Source of the DNA: an uncultured Actinomycetes bacterium
GTDB lineage: Bacteria > Actinomycetota > Actinomycetes > Nanopelagicales > Nanopelagicaceae
Assembly (NCBI GenBank): GCA_903867285.1
Contig: CAIPQX010000138.1
Span: forward strand, 1-27,678
DNA: 27,678 bases
Direction of reading: 5' to 3'
Part shown: piece by piece, positions 1 to 7,191 of the stretch
How positions within the stretch are numbered: the stretch's first letter is position 1
Layout: each line of letters begins with the position of its first letter
Position numbers and translations under genes: made by a program
Notes under the pieces: model-generated
What the model saw: only the letters and a program-made list of their open reading frames with translations
Told to the model about the DNA's origin: nothing
Databases searched by the model: none

Positions 1-50
1 CGTTCTTCTAGGTCTGGATCGAGAATGACCATGATTTCATAATGACGCAT
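1..50 (-). CDS. rpsF: 30S ribosomal protein S6, 5' end only
   Basis: Only the first 16 codons and part of the next are present; the gene runs off the left edge of the window. The minus-strand translation begins MRHYEIMVILDPDLEE, which is the recognisable N-terminus of ribosomal protein S6, the small-subunit protein that binds 16S rRNA together with S18. The ATG at 50-48 is preceded by a strong Shine-Dalgarno sequence (AGGAGG, plus-strand 63-68). The upstream neighbour on the same strand is the GT87 glycosyltransferase, the arrangement known from other actinobacteria (ponA, GT87 gene, rpsF). The leader contains a possible control structure, listed separately. Confidence 0.93.
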   Translation of the reverse strand, partial: MRHYEIMVILDPDLEE

Positions 51-62
51 GCGTTAACCCCA

Positions 63-118
63 CCTCCTCTGGACTAAAGCGGCCGTGGGATTTCCACGAC
101 AGGAGGGTTACTGCTCCT
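63..118 (-). promoter_or_regulatory. Structured rpsF 5' leader with maskable Shine-Dalgarno
   Basis: Read on the minus strand, the leader holds three segments that can pair in alternative ways: AGGAG (118-114), CCTCCT (106-101) and the Shine-Dalgarno AGGAGG (68-63). CCTCCT is perfectly complementary to the Shine-Dalgarno. Between them lies a hairpin of seven pairs including one G-U wobble (plus-strand arms 82-88 and 94-100, 5-nt loop). Directly 3' of its core on the transcript is a CCG-containing stretch. S6:S18 is known to bind a leader motif with a CCG next to a hairpin in many bacteria, so this is a candidate autoregulatory element. The pairing is read from sequence; the regulatory role is inference. 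Confidence 0.5.
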
Positions 119-162
119 AAAGCGGAAAGGACGGGTGCCCTAAACGTGAAGGAAGGGTAAGC

Positions 163-1359
163 CTAACTCTCCGCGCCTGATAGGAGAAATTCCTCCCTTG
201 GGGGAGCTATTTCAGGTGTGGATAAGAGGAGTTTGAGGGCGAAGAAGAGGCTAGCCCCAACGCGGAGGAAGATCGCCGCCGCATACCACCGGGCGGGGAG
301 GGAGAATTTGTCACCGGAGTAGCTCCCCAGATATTCCCAGATGGCGAAGTGGTAGATCGCTTCGCTGCCCTGCCAGATCCAGAAAGCTGAGCGCTCTCGA
401 TTATTAACCAAAGCTATTACTCCGAGAGGGGCTAACCAGAGGACATATTGCGGGGAGTACACCTTGTTGAAGGCGGTGAAGAGTGCAACAAAGATAAAGG
501 CAATCTCGGCCAAGCTCGGGGTAGTCGCTCGGCGCAGCAGAACCGCGAAAGCTGCGAGCGAGGTAACAATAAATAGCCCCGCCCACAATAAATTGATTCC
601 CGGTGGATTAACTTTAAAGATATTTAAAGCTTGCCAGACCGATCCGAGATCTGCCGGACGGGAACCATTTAATTTGAAGAATCTCCACCACCCGGTCGGG
701 GTTGATATTGCAAAAGGGAGATTGATTACTATCCACAAGAAGAGTGTCAGCGCTATATATCGCACGCCACGCCGGATCTCACCTTGCCGAAAAAATATAA
801 GGGCCATCGGAATAAGTAATACGATGGGGAAAAATTTGGTTGCGATAGAAATTGCCAGAACGACGGCACTCAACTCATATCGTTTGCGGTCAAACCAATA
901 GATCGCGGCTACAGCAGTCACTACTGCCCAGAGATCCCAATTGATATACAGTGACGCGATTACCGCTGGCAGAACTGGAAGTAAATACCACTTCTCGGGA
1001 TTTATCTTCGAAACTACGAAGGCGACTGCAATGAAGAGAATCGCCAAGAGAGCCACATTAATGAGGAAATAATATTTATCGGAGTAGGTGCCACTCGGAG
1101 TAATTAAAGCGGTCGCCCACATTACTACTGCAGTGAGCGGGGGATACTCAACGGAATTAGTCGCGCTTGAATACGGCCAGACATGATGTACCAAGCCGCG
1201 GGCATCGAAAAGTGCCGGTAGATCGCTATAACATTCATGAGCGTTAATTCCCACGCCAGACCAATTCGCGTTGTAACAGTGGTCAAATTTGGTGAAGGAG
1301 AGGATCGCCGCAAAGAGGGAGAGTGCAAGTACCGCCTTTGTTACGAAAGAAAGCCGCAT
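163..1359 (-). CDS. GT87-family (DUF2029) polytopic membrane glycosyltransferase
   Basis: A 398-residue protein that is hydrophobic along most of its length, with roughly ten predicted membrane spans beginning at residues 8-24. It resembles the actinobacterial GT87/DUF2029 alpha-mannosyltransferase-like proteins, GT-C enzymes that use polyprenyl-phosphate sugars outside the membrane. Supporting signs are CYSDLPALF in the first external loop, whose acidic residue is typical of GT-C enzymes, and VEYPPLT ahead of the next span. It starts 15 nt after the penicillin-binding protein gene and precedes rpsF, the same position as mycobacterial Rv0051. The exact sugar donor and acceptor cannot be told. 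The ATG at 1359 has only a weak purine-rich upstream sequence, so translation may be coupled to the upstream gene. Confidence 0.8.
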   Translation of the reverse strand: MRLSFVTKAVLALSLFAAILSFTKFDHCYNANWSGVGINAHECYSDLPALFDARGLVHHVWPYSSATNSVEYPPLTAVVMWATALITPSGTYSDKYYFLINVALLAILFIAVAFVVSKINPEKWYLLPVLPAVIASLYINWDLWAVVTAVAAIYWFDRKRYELSAVVLAISIATKFFPIVLLIPMALIFFRQGEIRRGVRYIALTLFLWIVINLPFAISTPTGWWRFFKLNGSRPADLGSVWQALNIFKVNPPGINLLWAGLFIVTSLAAFAVLLRRATTPSLAEIAFIFVALFTAFNKVYSPQYVLWLAPLGVIALVNNRERSAFWIWQGSEAIYHFAIWEYLGSYSGDKFSLPARWYAAAIFLRVGASLFFALKLLLSTPEIAPPREEFLLSGAES

Positions 1360-1374
1360 GATTATCTCTGCTTG

Positions 1375-3360
1375 TTACTTTTTCTTAGGAGATGGTGCTG
1401 GTTTTGGAGTGGGCTTGGGGGTGACAGCAAGTGCTGGATCCATCGTTGGAACCGCACTCTGCATAGGGACCGGATCAACTCCTCCGATATTTGCTGCCGG
1501 TGGGAAATCCATAATTGGGACATGAACGAGAGCTTCCTTCATATACAGATCCCAAATTCGCGCCGGGAACGTTCCGCCAGTGACAGCATTTAAGCCACCG
1601 ATACCGTTGAGAGATTGCGAAGCGTTATCTCTAAAGAAGGCAACGCTCGTTGCCATCTGTGGTACATAGCCCGTGAACCAAGCGCTGGCATTGTCGGTAG
1701 TAGTACCTGTCTTGCCGGCACTTGGCCTACCCAAATCTGCAACCGCACCCGAGGCGGTTCCATATGTAGTAACTGTTTGTAGCGCGGTTGTAAGGTCGGC
1801 CATAACATCGCTGGCAAAGACCTGGCTGGATTGCGGTTGAGCTTGATACAAAATTCCTCCGTTATTGCCGAGGACTTGAGAGACGATATATGGCTTGGCA
1901 TATATGCCCTGCGCTGCAAAGGTGGCATAAGCCGAAGCGACATCGATGACGTGAGGGCTGGCAACTCCAAGAGTTACTGAAGGACCCGAAACCATTTGTA
2001 CTGATGTTGGAATACCTGCGCGTCTAGCGACATCAATAACCTTATCTGGTCCAACCTTTATCCCGAGCGGGACAAATACTGTGTTAATCGAATTGGCGAT
2101 GGCATCTAACAGATTGACGTTTTTAAACTGTTCGTTACCGTAATTGAATACTGGATAAGGTCCTTGCGAACCTGGGTCATAAAAGACTTGTGGGGACCGC
2201 CCATTCCACACTGATTGCAAACTGATTCCTGCCTCCAGGGCAGCGGTTAGGGCAAAGGGTTTAAAGGAGGAGCCAGCCTGTGTTGTTGCTTGTGTTGCGT
2301 TGTTGAACTGGCTCTTTAAATAATCTTGCCCGCCGTAAAGTGCTAAGACTGCTCCGGTACCGGGTTGTATGGATACCAAGGCGATTCTTAAATTTGTAAA
2401 TGGCGCTTTAGGTGTGCGTTTTGATACAGCATCTACTGCAGCCTCTTGATCTTTTTTAACGAGGGTAGTTTTTACAACTAAACCACCCTGCATCAATTGA
2501 TCTTGAGTAAATCCATATTGCTGTAATTGATTTTCGATCCAGGAGACGACATATCCCTTTGGTCCGGCTAGCGACCCAGGTGAGACCCTAGGTTGAATGA
2601 AAGGGAACACTTGTTTTACTTCTTGTGCTGGAGTCAACCACTTAGCCTTGACCATTCCATCCAAAACATATTTCCATCTTGCTTTTAAGCGAGCCAAATA
2701 GTTTGGGCCATTGGCGGGATCATAAAAACCTGGAGCGTTCAACACGCTGGCGAGCACCGCTGCTTGTGAGATGCTCAACTGATCAACTGTTTTTGCGAAG
2801 AAGACTTGCGAACCTGTTTGTACACCGTATGCCCCACGACCGAAGTAAATAGTGTTGAGATAGTCCTCAAGAATCTGATCTTTAGAAAGTTGCTGTTCCA
2901 GTTTTACAGCGATGACGATCTCTTTGATCTTCCTCTGAACGCTCTGCTGCGGCGAAAGGAATGCCGTCTTGGCATATTGCTGAGTGATAGTTGATCCACC
3001 TTGTAGCGATCCTCCGCGCAGGTCGTGCCACAGTGCACGCAAAATTCCGGTTGGGCTAAAGGCGTGCTCCGTATAGAAGTTGCGATCTTCGGCGGCCATG
3101 ATGGCGTGACGAACATTAATTGGAATACTCGCGAGCTGGACGCTAGTTCGATCTTGCGCCCCGACCCGACCAATTTCCGAGCCATCTGCGTATTCGATGA
3201 TCGTTGCCTGGCTATTCACATATTGATTTGGGTCTGGGATCTTTACTGTGAAATATGCGTATGAGAAGAGGTAAGTCCCTATGACAAATCCGCCACCGAT
3301 GGTGAAGATCGCACCCCGAATAAACCAGGTTCGAAGGTTCTCTCGGGTGGGTTTTTCCAT
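1375..3360 (-). CDS. ponA: Class A penicillin-binding protein (bifunctional transglycosylase/transpeptidase)
   Basis: A 661-residue peptidoglycan synthase. A short cytoplasmic N-terminus is followed by one membrane anchor (about residues 13-35). The GT51 glycosyltransferase domain carries EDRNFY with catalytic Glu91, GGSTITQQ at 121-128, RKIKE at 143-147 and the YLN/YFG segment at 167-174. The transpeptidase domain carries SSFK with nucleophile Ser364, SIN at 424-426 and KTGT at 550-553. The C-terminus is a Pro/Lys/Thr-rich tail (about 636-661). It polymerises lipid II and cross-links the glycan outside the membrane. It begins 9 nt after the DUF5318 gene, so the two are probably one transcript. 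The pair DUF5318-ponA is conserved in actinobacteria (Rv0049-Rv0050). No Shine-Dalgarno is visible, which suggests coupled translation. Confidence 0.95.
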   Translation of the reverse strand: MEKPTRENLRTWFIRGAIFTIGGGFVIGTYLFSYAYFTVKIPDPNQYVNSQATIIEYADGSEIGRVGAQDRTSVQLASIPINVRHAIMAAEDRNFYTEHAFSPTGILRALWHDLRGGSLQGGSTITQQYAKTAFLSPQQSVQRKIKEIVIAVKLEQQLSKDQILEDYLNTIYFGRGAYGVQTGSQVFFAKTVDQLSISQAAVLASVLNAPGFYDPANGPNYLARLKARWKYVLDGMVKAKWLTPAQEVKQVFPFIQPRVSPGSLAGPKGYVVSWIENQLQQYGFTQDQLMQGGLVVKTTLVKKDQEAAVDAVSKRTPKAPFTNLRIALVSIQPGTGAVLALYGGQDYLKSQFNNATQATTQAGSSFKPFALTAALEAGISLQSVWNGRSPQVFYDPGSQGPYPVFNYGNEQFKNVNLLDAIANSINTVFVPLGIKVGPDKVIDVARRAGIPTSVQMVSGPSVTLGVASPHVIDVASAYATFAAQGIYAKPYIVSQVLGNNGGILYQAQPQSSQVFASDVMADLTTALQTVTTYGTASGAVADLGRPSAGKTGTTTDNASAWFTGYVPQMATSVAFFRDNASQSLNGIGGLNAVTGGTFPARIWDLYMKEALVHVPIMDFPPAANIGGVDPVPMQSAVPTMDPALAVTPKPTPKPAPSPKKK

Positions 3361-3369
3361 GCGGAAAGG

Positions 3370-3813
3370 TTACCGCCCTGCGCTGCGGGCGTAATCCTCA
3401 TCCTCAAGGGTACGCACCTTACGAGGTGGTTTCCGATATTTGCCGTCTCCCAACCTAAATGAGTAGATCAGATGATGCCAGCCGCACCCCCGACAGACTT
3501 CGACGATATAGACGCGAAATTCCCCATATTCGTTCTGCATCTCTGCAATTTCACTGGAAGTCTTAATGCGACCTGAGTACTGACCTAGCTGATCGCCAAA
3601 GGTATATCGCAGCTCTACCATCTCTGCTTTCCGGCAGACTGGACAGAGTCTGGTGACGGGCTCGCCGTGATATTTTGCTGCGCTCTTAAGATAGGGATCG
3701 GCATCGCAGGCATCTAGTCCAGAGGTCGTTCCTTTAAAAAGTGCAATTAGCGTGGCTCTGCGCTTAAGTGAATAATCGATCGCATCACGGCGACTCCATA
3801 AGACGGCCAACAT
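3370..3813 (-). CDS. DUF5318 family protein with two CxxC pairs
   Basis: A 147-residue soluble protein matching the actinobacterial DUF5318 family found beside ponA (Rv0049 in M. tuberculosis). Visible family features are RRDAIDYSLKRR near the N-terminus, CDADPYLKSAAKYHGEP, the cysteine pair CPVC and a second pair CRGC followed by WHHL. The two CxxC pairs suggest a zinc-ribbon-like fold; the function is unknown. The frame stays open to an ATG at 3858, but that start would overlap the divergent MFS start. I prefer the ATG at 3813, because a -10-like TATTCT lies 8 nt upstream (leaderless). A TTG at 3822 with AAAGG seven bases before it is the alternative. Confidence 0.82.
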   Translation of the reverse strand: MLAVLWSRRDAIDYSLKRRATLIALFKGTTSGLDACDADPYLKSAAKYHGEPVTRLCPVCRKAEMVELRYTFGDQLGQYSGRIKTSSEIAEMQNEYGEFRVYIVEVCRGCGWHHLIYSFRLGDGKYRKPPRKVRTLEDEDYARSAGR

Positions 3814-3821
3814 AGTTGCCA

Positions 3822-3827
3822 AGAATA
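3822..3827 (-). promoter_or_regulatory. Candidate -10 box of leaderless DUF5318-ponA transcript
   Basis: On the minus strand TATTCT fits the TANNNT -10 pattern and ends 8 nt before the ATG at 3813. That would place the transcription start at or next to the start codon. No convincing -35 is seen. The same spacing recurs before other genes in this window. Confidence 0.4.
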
Positions 3828-3843
3828 AACCTTTATTACTAAC

Positions 3844-3849
3844 TACGCT
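3844..3849 (+). promoter_or_regulatory. Candidate -10 box of MFS transporter gene
   Basis: TACGCT fits TANNNT and ends 7 nt before the ATG at 3857, so the transcript would start at about that ATG. Such an mRNA could be leaderless from 3857, or could use the AAAAGG at 3860-3865 as a Shine-Dalgarno for the second ATG at 3872. Confidence 0.38.
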
Positions 3850-3856
3850 TGCGCAC

Positions 3857-5149
3857 ATGAAAAGGGTTGGGATGAGGACAAATTGGAGATTCCATCCCGG
3901 AAGTAAGTTGCCGCAAATTCTGAGGATCCGCTGGTTGGGGCAGGTGGGTGATGGAATATTTCAATCTGCTCTCGCATCCTTCGTTCTCTTCTCTCCTGAA
4001 CGCCAACCCAATGCCGTAGGAGCCGCGACCGCCTTCGCCGTCATCCTCCTCCCATACTCTTTCGTGGGCCCTTATGCCGGCGTCTTCTTGGATCGATTCT
4101 CTAGGCAGCGAATAGTGCAGATCTCCAACCTGGTACGCGCCCTTGATCTAGTACTTATTACATTATTGATTAAATCGGGAGCGACGGGAGTTCCGTTAAC
4201 TCTTCTCGTCTTGGTGGCATTTGGTATAAATAGATTGATTCTCTCCGGGTTGTCAGCGGGGCTGCCGCTCGTAGTTACAAAAGAGGAGTTGGTATCGGCG
4301 AATGCACTTGCGGTAACAGGTGGAAGTATCGGTGTAGTTATTGGTGGCGGATTAGGAATAGCGATAAAGAAATTATTCGATGCGCATGGGAAGAGTGATC
4401 TCGCCGATGCGAAGGTAATTTCAATTGCCATGTCTCTGTATCTGGCAAGTGCCTTCTTCACTAGGCGGTTGTCTCGTATGGATATTGGCCCAGCCGCACA
4501 TGAAACTCCAGCCGAGTTTCGCGGATTTGGTGAATTACAAGAAGGTTGGCGCATACTTAAGAATCACCCTGATGCGCTCCGCGGTATTTTTACCACTGCT
4601 ATTCAGAGAGGTGGGCTGACGGCTCTTACTTTGATGGGTCTGCTACTCGAGCGCAATAGTTATAACCCTCCTGATAATCCAGATGCTGGGCTCGCTGGAT
4701 TTGGATTCGCGCTGGGAGTAGCTGGGGTTGGATTTGGCGTTGGATCATTTATGACTCCTTACTTTGTCGCCTACATAGGAAGACATCGTTGGATCCGCTT
4801 GATGATGGTTGCGCCAGCCACTTTTTTAATTCTCTTCGCTTTTATCCCACAAGAGTGGTTGCTCATAACGACTGCATTCTTTATCGCCGCCTGCGGACAG
4901 GCGGTCAAAGTTACAAATGATGCCTTAGTGCAATCGCAAATCGCGGATGAATATCGAGGTCGCGTCTTCGCCTTCTACGATGTTGCTGTAAATGGGATCA
5001 TTGTTGTGGGTGCGCTCATTTCAGCGCTGATTCTTCCCAAAAGTGGCCACTCGGTCGAGTTGCCATTAATTACGGCGGTGGCCTTTGCAATGACTTCGTT
5101 GCTGCTACTACGACCGTCCAAGTTCTTTATTGCTCGCCCAAGCGAGTAG
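3857..5149 (+). CDS. MFS family transporter
   Basis: A 430-residue integral membrane protein with about 10-12 hydrophobic segments, of the major facilitator type related to EntS-like exporters (MFS_3). Family signs are RWLGQVGDGIFQSALASF in the first helix, FLDRFSRQRIVQ in the loop after helix 2 and the C-terminal-half motif QIADEYRGRVFAFYD. The substrate cannot be predicted. Two starts are possible: ATG 3857, leaderless behind TACGCT, or ATG 3872, five codons in, with AAAAGG upstream at Shine-Dalgarno distance; I give the longer form. It is transcribed divergently from the DUF5318-ponA operon. Its last 42 bp overlap the end of the convergent cca gene. Confidence 0.88.
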   Translation: MKRVGMRTNWRFHPGSKLPQILRIRWLGQVGDGIFQSALASFVLFSPERQPNAVGAATAFAVILLPYSFVGPYAGVFLDRFSRQRIVQISNLVRALDLVLITLLIKSGATGVPLTLLVLVAFGINRLILSGLSAGLPLVVTKEELVSANALAVTGGSIGVVIGGGLGIAIKKLFDAHGKSDLADAKVISIAMSLYLASAFFTRRLSRMDIGPAAHETPAEFRGFGELQEGWRILKNHPDALRGIFTTAIQRGGLTALTLMGLLLERNSYNPPDNPDAGLAGFGFALGVAGVGFGVGSFMTPYFVAYIGRHRWIRLMMVAPATFLILFAFIPQEWLLITTAFFIAACGQAVKVTNDALVQSQIADEYRGRVFAFYDVAVNGIIVVGALISALILPKSGHSVELPLITAVAFAMTSLLLLRPSKFFIARPSE

Positions 5150-6565
5150 CTCTTTCTTCGCATCTACCTCACCTAATGGTCCGCGCTCCATCCGAAGCTC
5201 TAAAAGATAGTCGTACGCTTCCCCGACTAATCGGGATGGCTTAATATCTAGAATCTCCATTATCTGCTGGCCATCAAGATCGGGTCGAATGCGATCTAAC
5301 TCCTCTTGAGCCTTCAGTTCTTCAATACGTTTTTCTAGAGAATCGTATGTCCGCGCTAACTGATCGGCTTTGCGTTGATTGCGAGTAGTGCAATCAGCGC
5401 GAGTAAGTACGTGTAAGTGATTGAGTAAATCTCCGGCATCACGAATATAACGCCGGACCGCAGAGTCGGTCCATTCTCCGTTGCCATAGCCGTGAAAACG
5501 TAGATGTAGGAATACCAGATTGGAAACTTCATCCACCGTCTTGCTATCGAAACGCAACTCGATAAGACGCTTCTTTGTCATCTTGGCGCCGACCACTTCA
5601 TGGTGGTGAAAAGAAACACCGCCCCCGGGAATCAATTCTCGAGTACGGGGTTTTCCAATATCGTGCATGAGCGCCGCTAACCTGATGGTTATGTTTGGTC
5701 CACCTAATCGATTTTCATGCGCGATGGCTTGTTCTAAGACAGTGAGCGTATGTTCATATACATCTTTGTGGTGGTGGTGCTCATCAATTTCAAGTTTAAG
5801 TTTTGGAAGTTCGGGTAGGAATATTGCTGCCAGTCCAGTTTCGACGAGGAGTTGTAGACCGAGACGAGGATTTTGCGACATAAGAGTTTTGATAAATTCA
5901 TCGCGGATTCGTTCAGCAGAAATAATCGACAAACGGCCTGACAACTCTTGAATTGCTGTAATTACCTCAGGATCCACTGAAAAATCTAGTTGCGCTACAA
6001 AACGCGCGGCTCTCATCATGCGCAATGGATCATCCGTGAATGATGTCAGTGCACTACCTGGAGTTCTCAAAATCTTCTTTGCTAAATCTCCAGCACCATC
6101 GAAGAGATCTATAAAGCGTGGGGCTTCGCCCGTTAGTTCTAACGCCATTGCATTAACGGTAAAATCTCTGCGCGAGAGATCCCCCTCGATGGAATCACCA
6201 AAGTTAACTTCGGGTTTTCTAGAATCTCGGTCATAATTTTCACTGCGATAGGTAGTTACTTCAACCATTACATCTCCGCGCTTAGCGGCAATGGTTCCGA
6301 AAGCAGCGCCAGTCTCCCAGATAGAATCTCCCCACTTCTTTAGGATTTTGCTGGAGTCTCCGGGGCGTGCATTTGTGGTGAAATCCAAGTCATTTCCCAG
6401 GCGGCCCAAGATTGCATCGCGAACCGGTCCTCCGACGAGCGCCAGAGTGAATCCTGACTCTTTAAAGGCTTGCGCTAGCGAGGTGATCAGGGAGCCATGA
6501 ACGAGGAGCGCACCGAGGGCAAGCTCGGCGGCGATCTCATGGGGGTTTGGATTATGAGTACTCAC
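5108..6565 (-). CDS. cca: CCA tRNA nucleotidyltransferase with HD domain
   Basis: A 485-residue enzyme that adds or repairs the 3' CCA of tRNAs; actinobacterial copies are often named pcnA. The nucleotidyltransferase head has LVGGPVRDAILG (residues 43-54) and NDLDFTT with metal-binding Asp59 and Asp61, then RRDFTVNAMA (132-141) and the ERIRDEF segment near 218-224. An HD domain follows (HDIGKP at 301-306). The start is a GTG at 6565 with no Shine-Dalgarno and a -10-like TAGCCT 8 nt upstream, so the mRNA is probably leaderless. It is divergent from the Nudix gene across only 32 bp, as in the mycobacterial pcnA-mutT4 pair. The encoded tRNA-Ile in this window already carries CCA, so this enzyme would act on other tRNAs or in repair. 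Confidence 0.95.
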   Translation of the reverse strand: MSTHNPNPHEIAAELALGALLVHGSLITSLAQAFKESGFTLALVGGPVRDAILGRLGNDLDFTTNARPGDSSKILKKWGDSIWETGAAFGTIAAKRGDVMVEVTTYRSENYDRDSRKPEVNFGDSIEGDLSRRDFTVNAMALELTGEAPRFIDLFDGAGDLAKKILRTPGSALTSFTDDPLRMMRAARFVAQLDFSVDPEVITAIQELSGRLSIISAERIRDEFIKTLMSQNPRLGLQLLVETGLAAIFLPELPKLKLEIDEHHHHKDVYEHTLTVLEQAIAHENRLGGPNITIRLAALMHDIGKPRTRELIPGGGVSFHHHEVVGAKMTKKRLIELRFDSKTVDEVSNLVFLHLRFHGYGNGEWTDSAVRRYIRDAGDLLNHLHVLTRADCTTRNQRKADQLARTYDSLEKRIEELKAQEELDRIRPDLDGQQIMEILDIKPSRLVGEAYDYLLELRMERGPLGEVDAKKELLAWASNKELGRS

Positions 6566-6573
6566 AATGAGTA

Positions 6574-6579
6574 AGGCTA
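6574..6579 (-). promoter_or_regulatory. Candidate -10 box of leaderless cca transcript
   Basis: Minus-strand TAGCCT fits TANNNT and ends 8 nt before the GTG start at 6565. No ribosome-binding site lies between them. Its position is shared with the Nudix promoter on the other strand. Confidence 0.42.
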
Positions 6580-6585
6580 GAGCAG

Positions 6586-6591
6586 TACCCT
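6586..6591 (+). promoter_or_regulatory. Candidate -10 box of leaderless Nudix operon transcript
   Basis: TACCCT fits TANNNT and ends 6 nt before the ATG at 6598, leaving no room for a leader. It lies 6 bp from the cca -10 on the other strand, so the two divergent promoters must overlap. Confidence 0.45.
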
Positions 6592-6597
6592 TCTCTT

Positions 6598-7191
6598 ATG
6601 ACCCCGGCACCTGGTGCGGGTGGCGAAGCGAAACGGAAAAAACGTCGGAGACGGCGTCCTGCGGGCCCACACACACCTACTAATTCTTCTTCTGCTGCTA
6701 AAACCGACTCTGGTACTCCGCCTGTCAAAAAAGCTCCACCTCGCAAGCGCTCGGTATATGCCAAGCGGGTCGACGAGGTCAGCGCAGGTGGCTTGGTTAT
6801 CGATGGCACTGGCACCAAGGGGCTGTTAATTGGACGTCGCGACCTTAAAGATGCCACGCGCGAGCGTCTACTCTGGTCACTTCCAAAGGGTCATATCGAG
6901 GCAGGCGAAACACCGGAGCAAGCCGCCATTAGAGAGGTTGCTGAAGAAACCGGAATTCAAAGCGAGATCTCTCGCGAATTGGGCGTCATTGATTTCTGGT
7001 TCATGGCCGGTGGAAAGAGGATCCACAAGACAGTGCATCACTATCTCTTCCGTGAAGTAGGTGGCACTCTCTCACCACAGGTGAGTGAAGTTGATGATGT
7101 TGGTTGGTTCCCCCTTGATGAAATTATTGCTCTCTTGGCCTACCCGGATGAGAAAAAGTTAATTGCAAAGTCTGGTGAGTTAAAAGTATGA
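6598..7191 (+). CDS. Nudix hydrolase, MutT4-like
   Basis: A 197-residue protein with a complete Nudix box, from Gly98 to Ile120 (GHIEAGETPEQAAIREVAEE and following TGI), including Glu104, Arg112, Glu113, Glu116 and Glu117. Such enzymes hydrolyse nucleoside diphosphates linked to another group; the substrate here is unknown. The first 55 residues are a low-complexity basic and Pro/Ser/Thr-rich extension (KRKKRRRRR at 12-20), which may bind nucleic acid or simply be disordered. Its place next to cca and upstream of the DUF6049-like and murJ genes matches mycobacterial mutT4 (Rv3908). It overlaps the next gene by 4 bp (ATGA), so the two are translationally coupled. Confidence 0.93.
   Translation: MTPAPGAGGEAKRKKRRRRRPAGPHTPTNSSSAAKTDSGTPPVKKAPPRKRSVYAKRVDEVSAGGLVIDGTGTKGLLIGRRDLKDATRERLLWSLPKGHIEAGETPEQAAIREVAEETGIQSEISRELGVIDFWFMAGGKRIHKTVHHYLFREVGGTLSPQVSEVDDVGWFPLDEIIALLAYPDEKKLIAKSGELKV

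Noticed and set aside
74..125. Direct repeat CTAAAGCGG at 74-82 and 117-125
   Set aside because: Nine bases repeated once in the rpsF leader is too little to claim a repeat element; noted only because it lies in the structured region.
217..225. Perfect DnaA box (TGTGGATAA) near the end of the GT87 gene
   Set aside because: It stands alone inside coding sequence about 18 kb from the origin and encodes ordinary residues; one or so such 9-mers are plausible by chance in this window.
464..901. Long open frame antisense to the GT87 gene
   Set aside because: It lies wholly within a well-supported membrane protein gene on the other strand and its translation shows no recognisable domain.
1237..1593. 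Open frames antisense to the ponA-GT87 junction
   Set aside because: Their translations are low-complexity and lack a ribosome-binding site; they are shadows of the two real genes.
3814..3858. Extended N-terminus of the DUF5318 protein from the ATG at 3858
   Set aside because: It would overlap the divergent MFS start and its promoter, and the added residues do not resemble the family N-terminus.
6552..6857. Minus-strand open frame across the cca-Nudix gap
   Set aside because: It is antisense to the basic N-terminal extension of the Nudix protein and overlaps the start of cca; no family resemblance.
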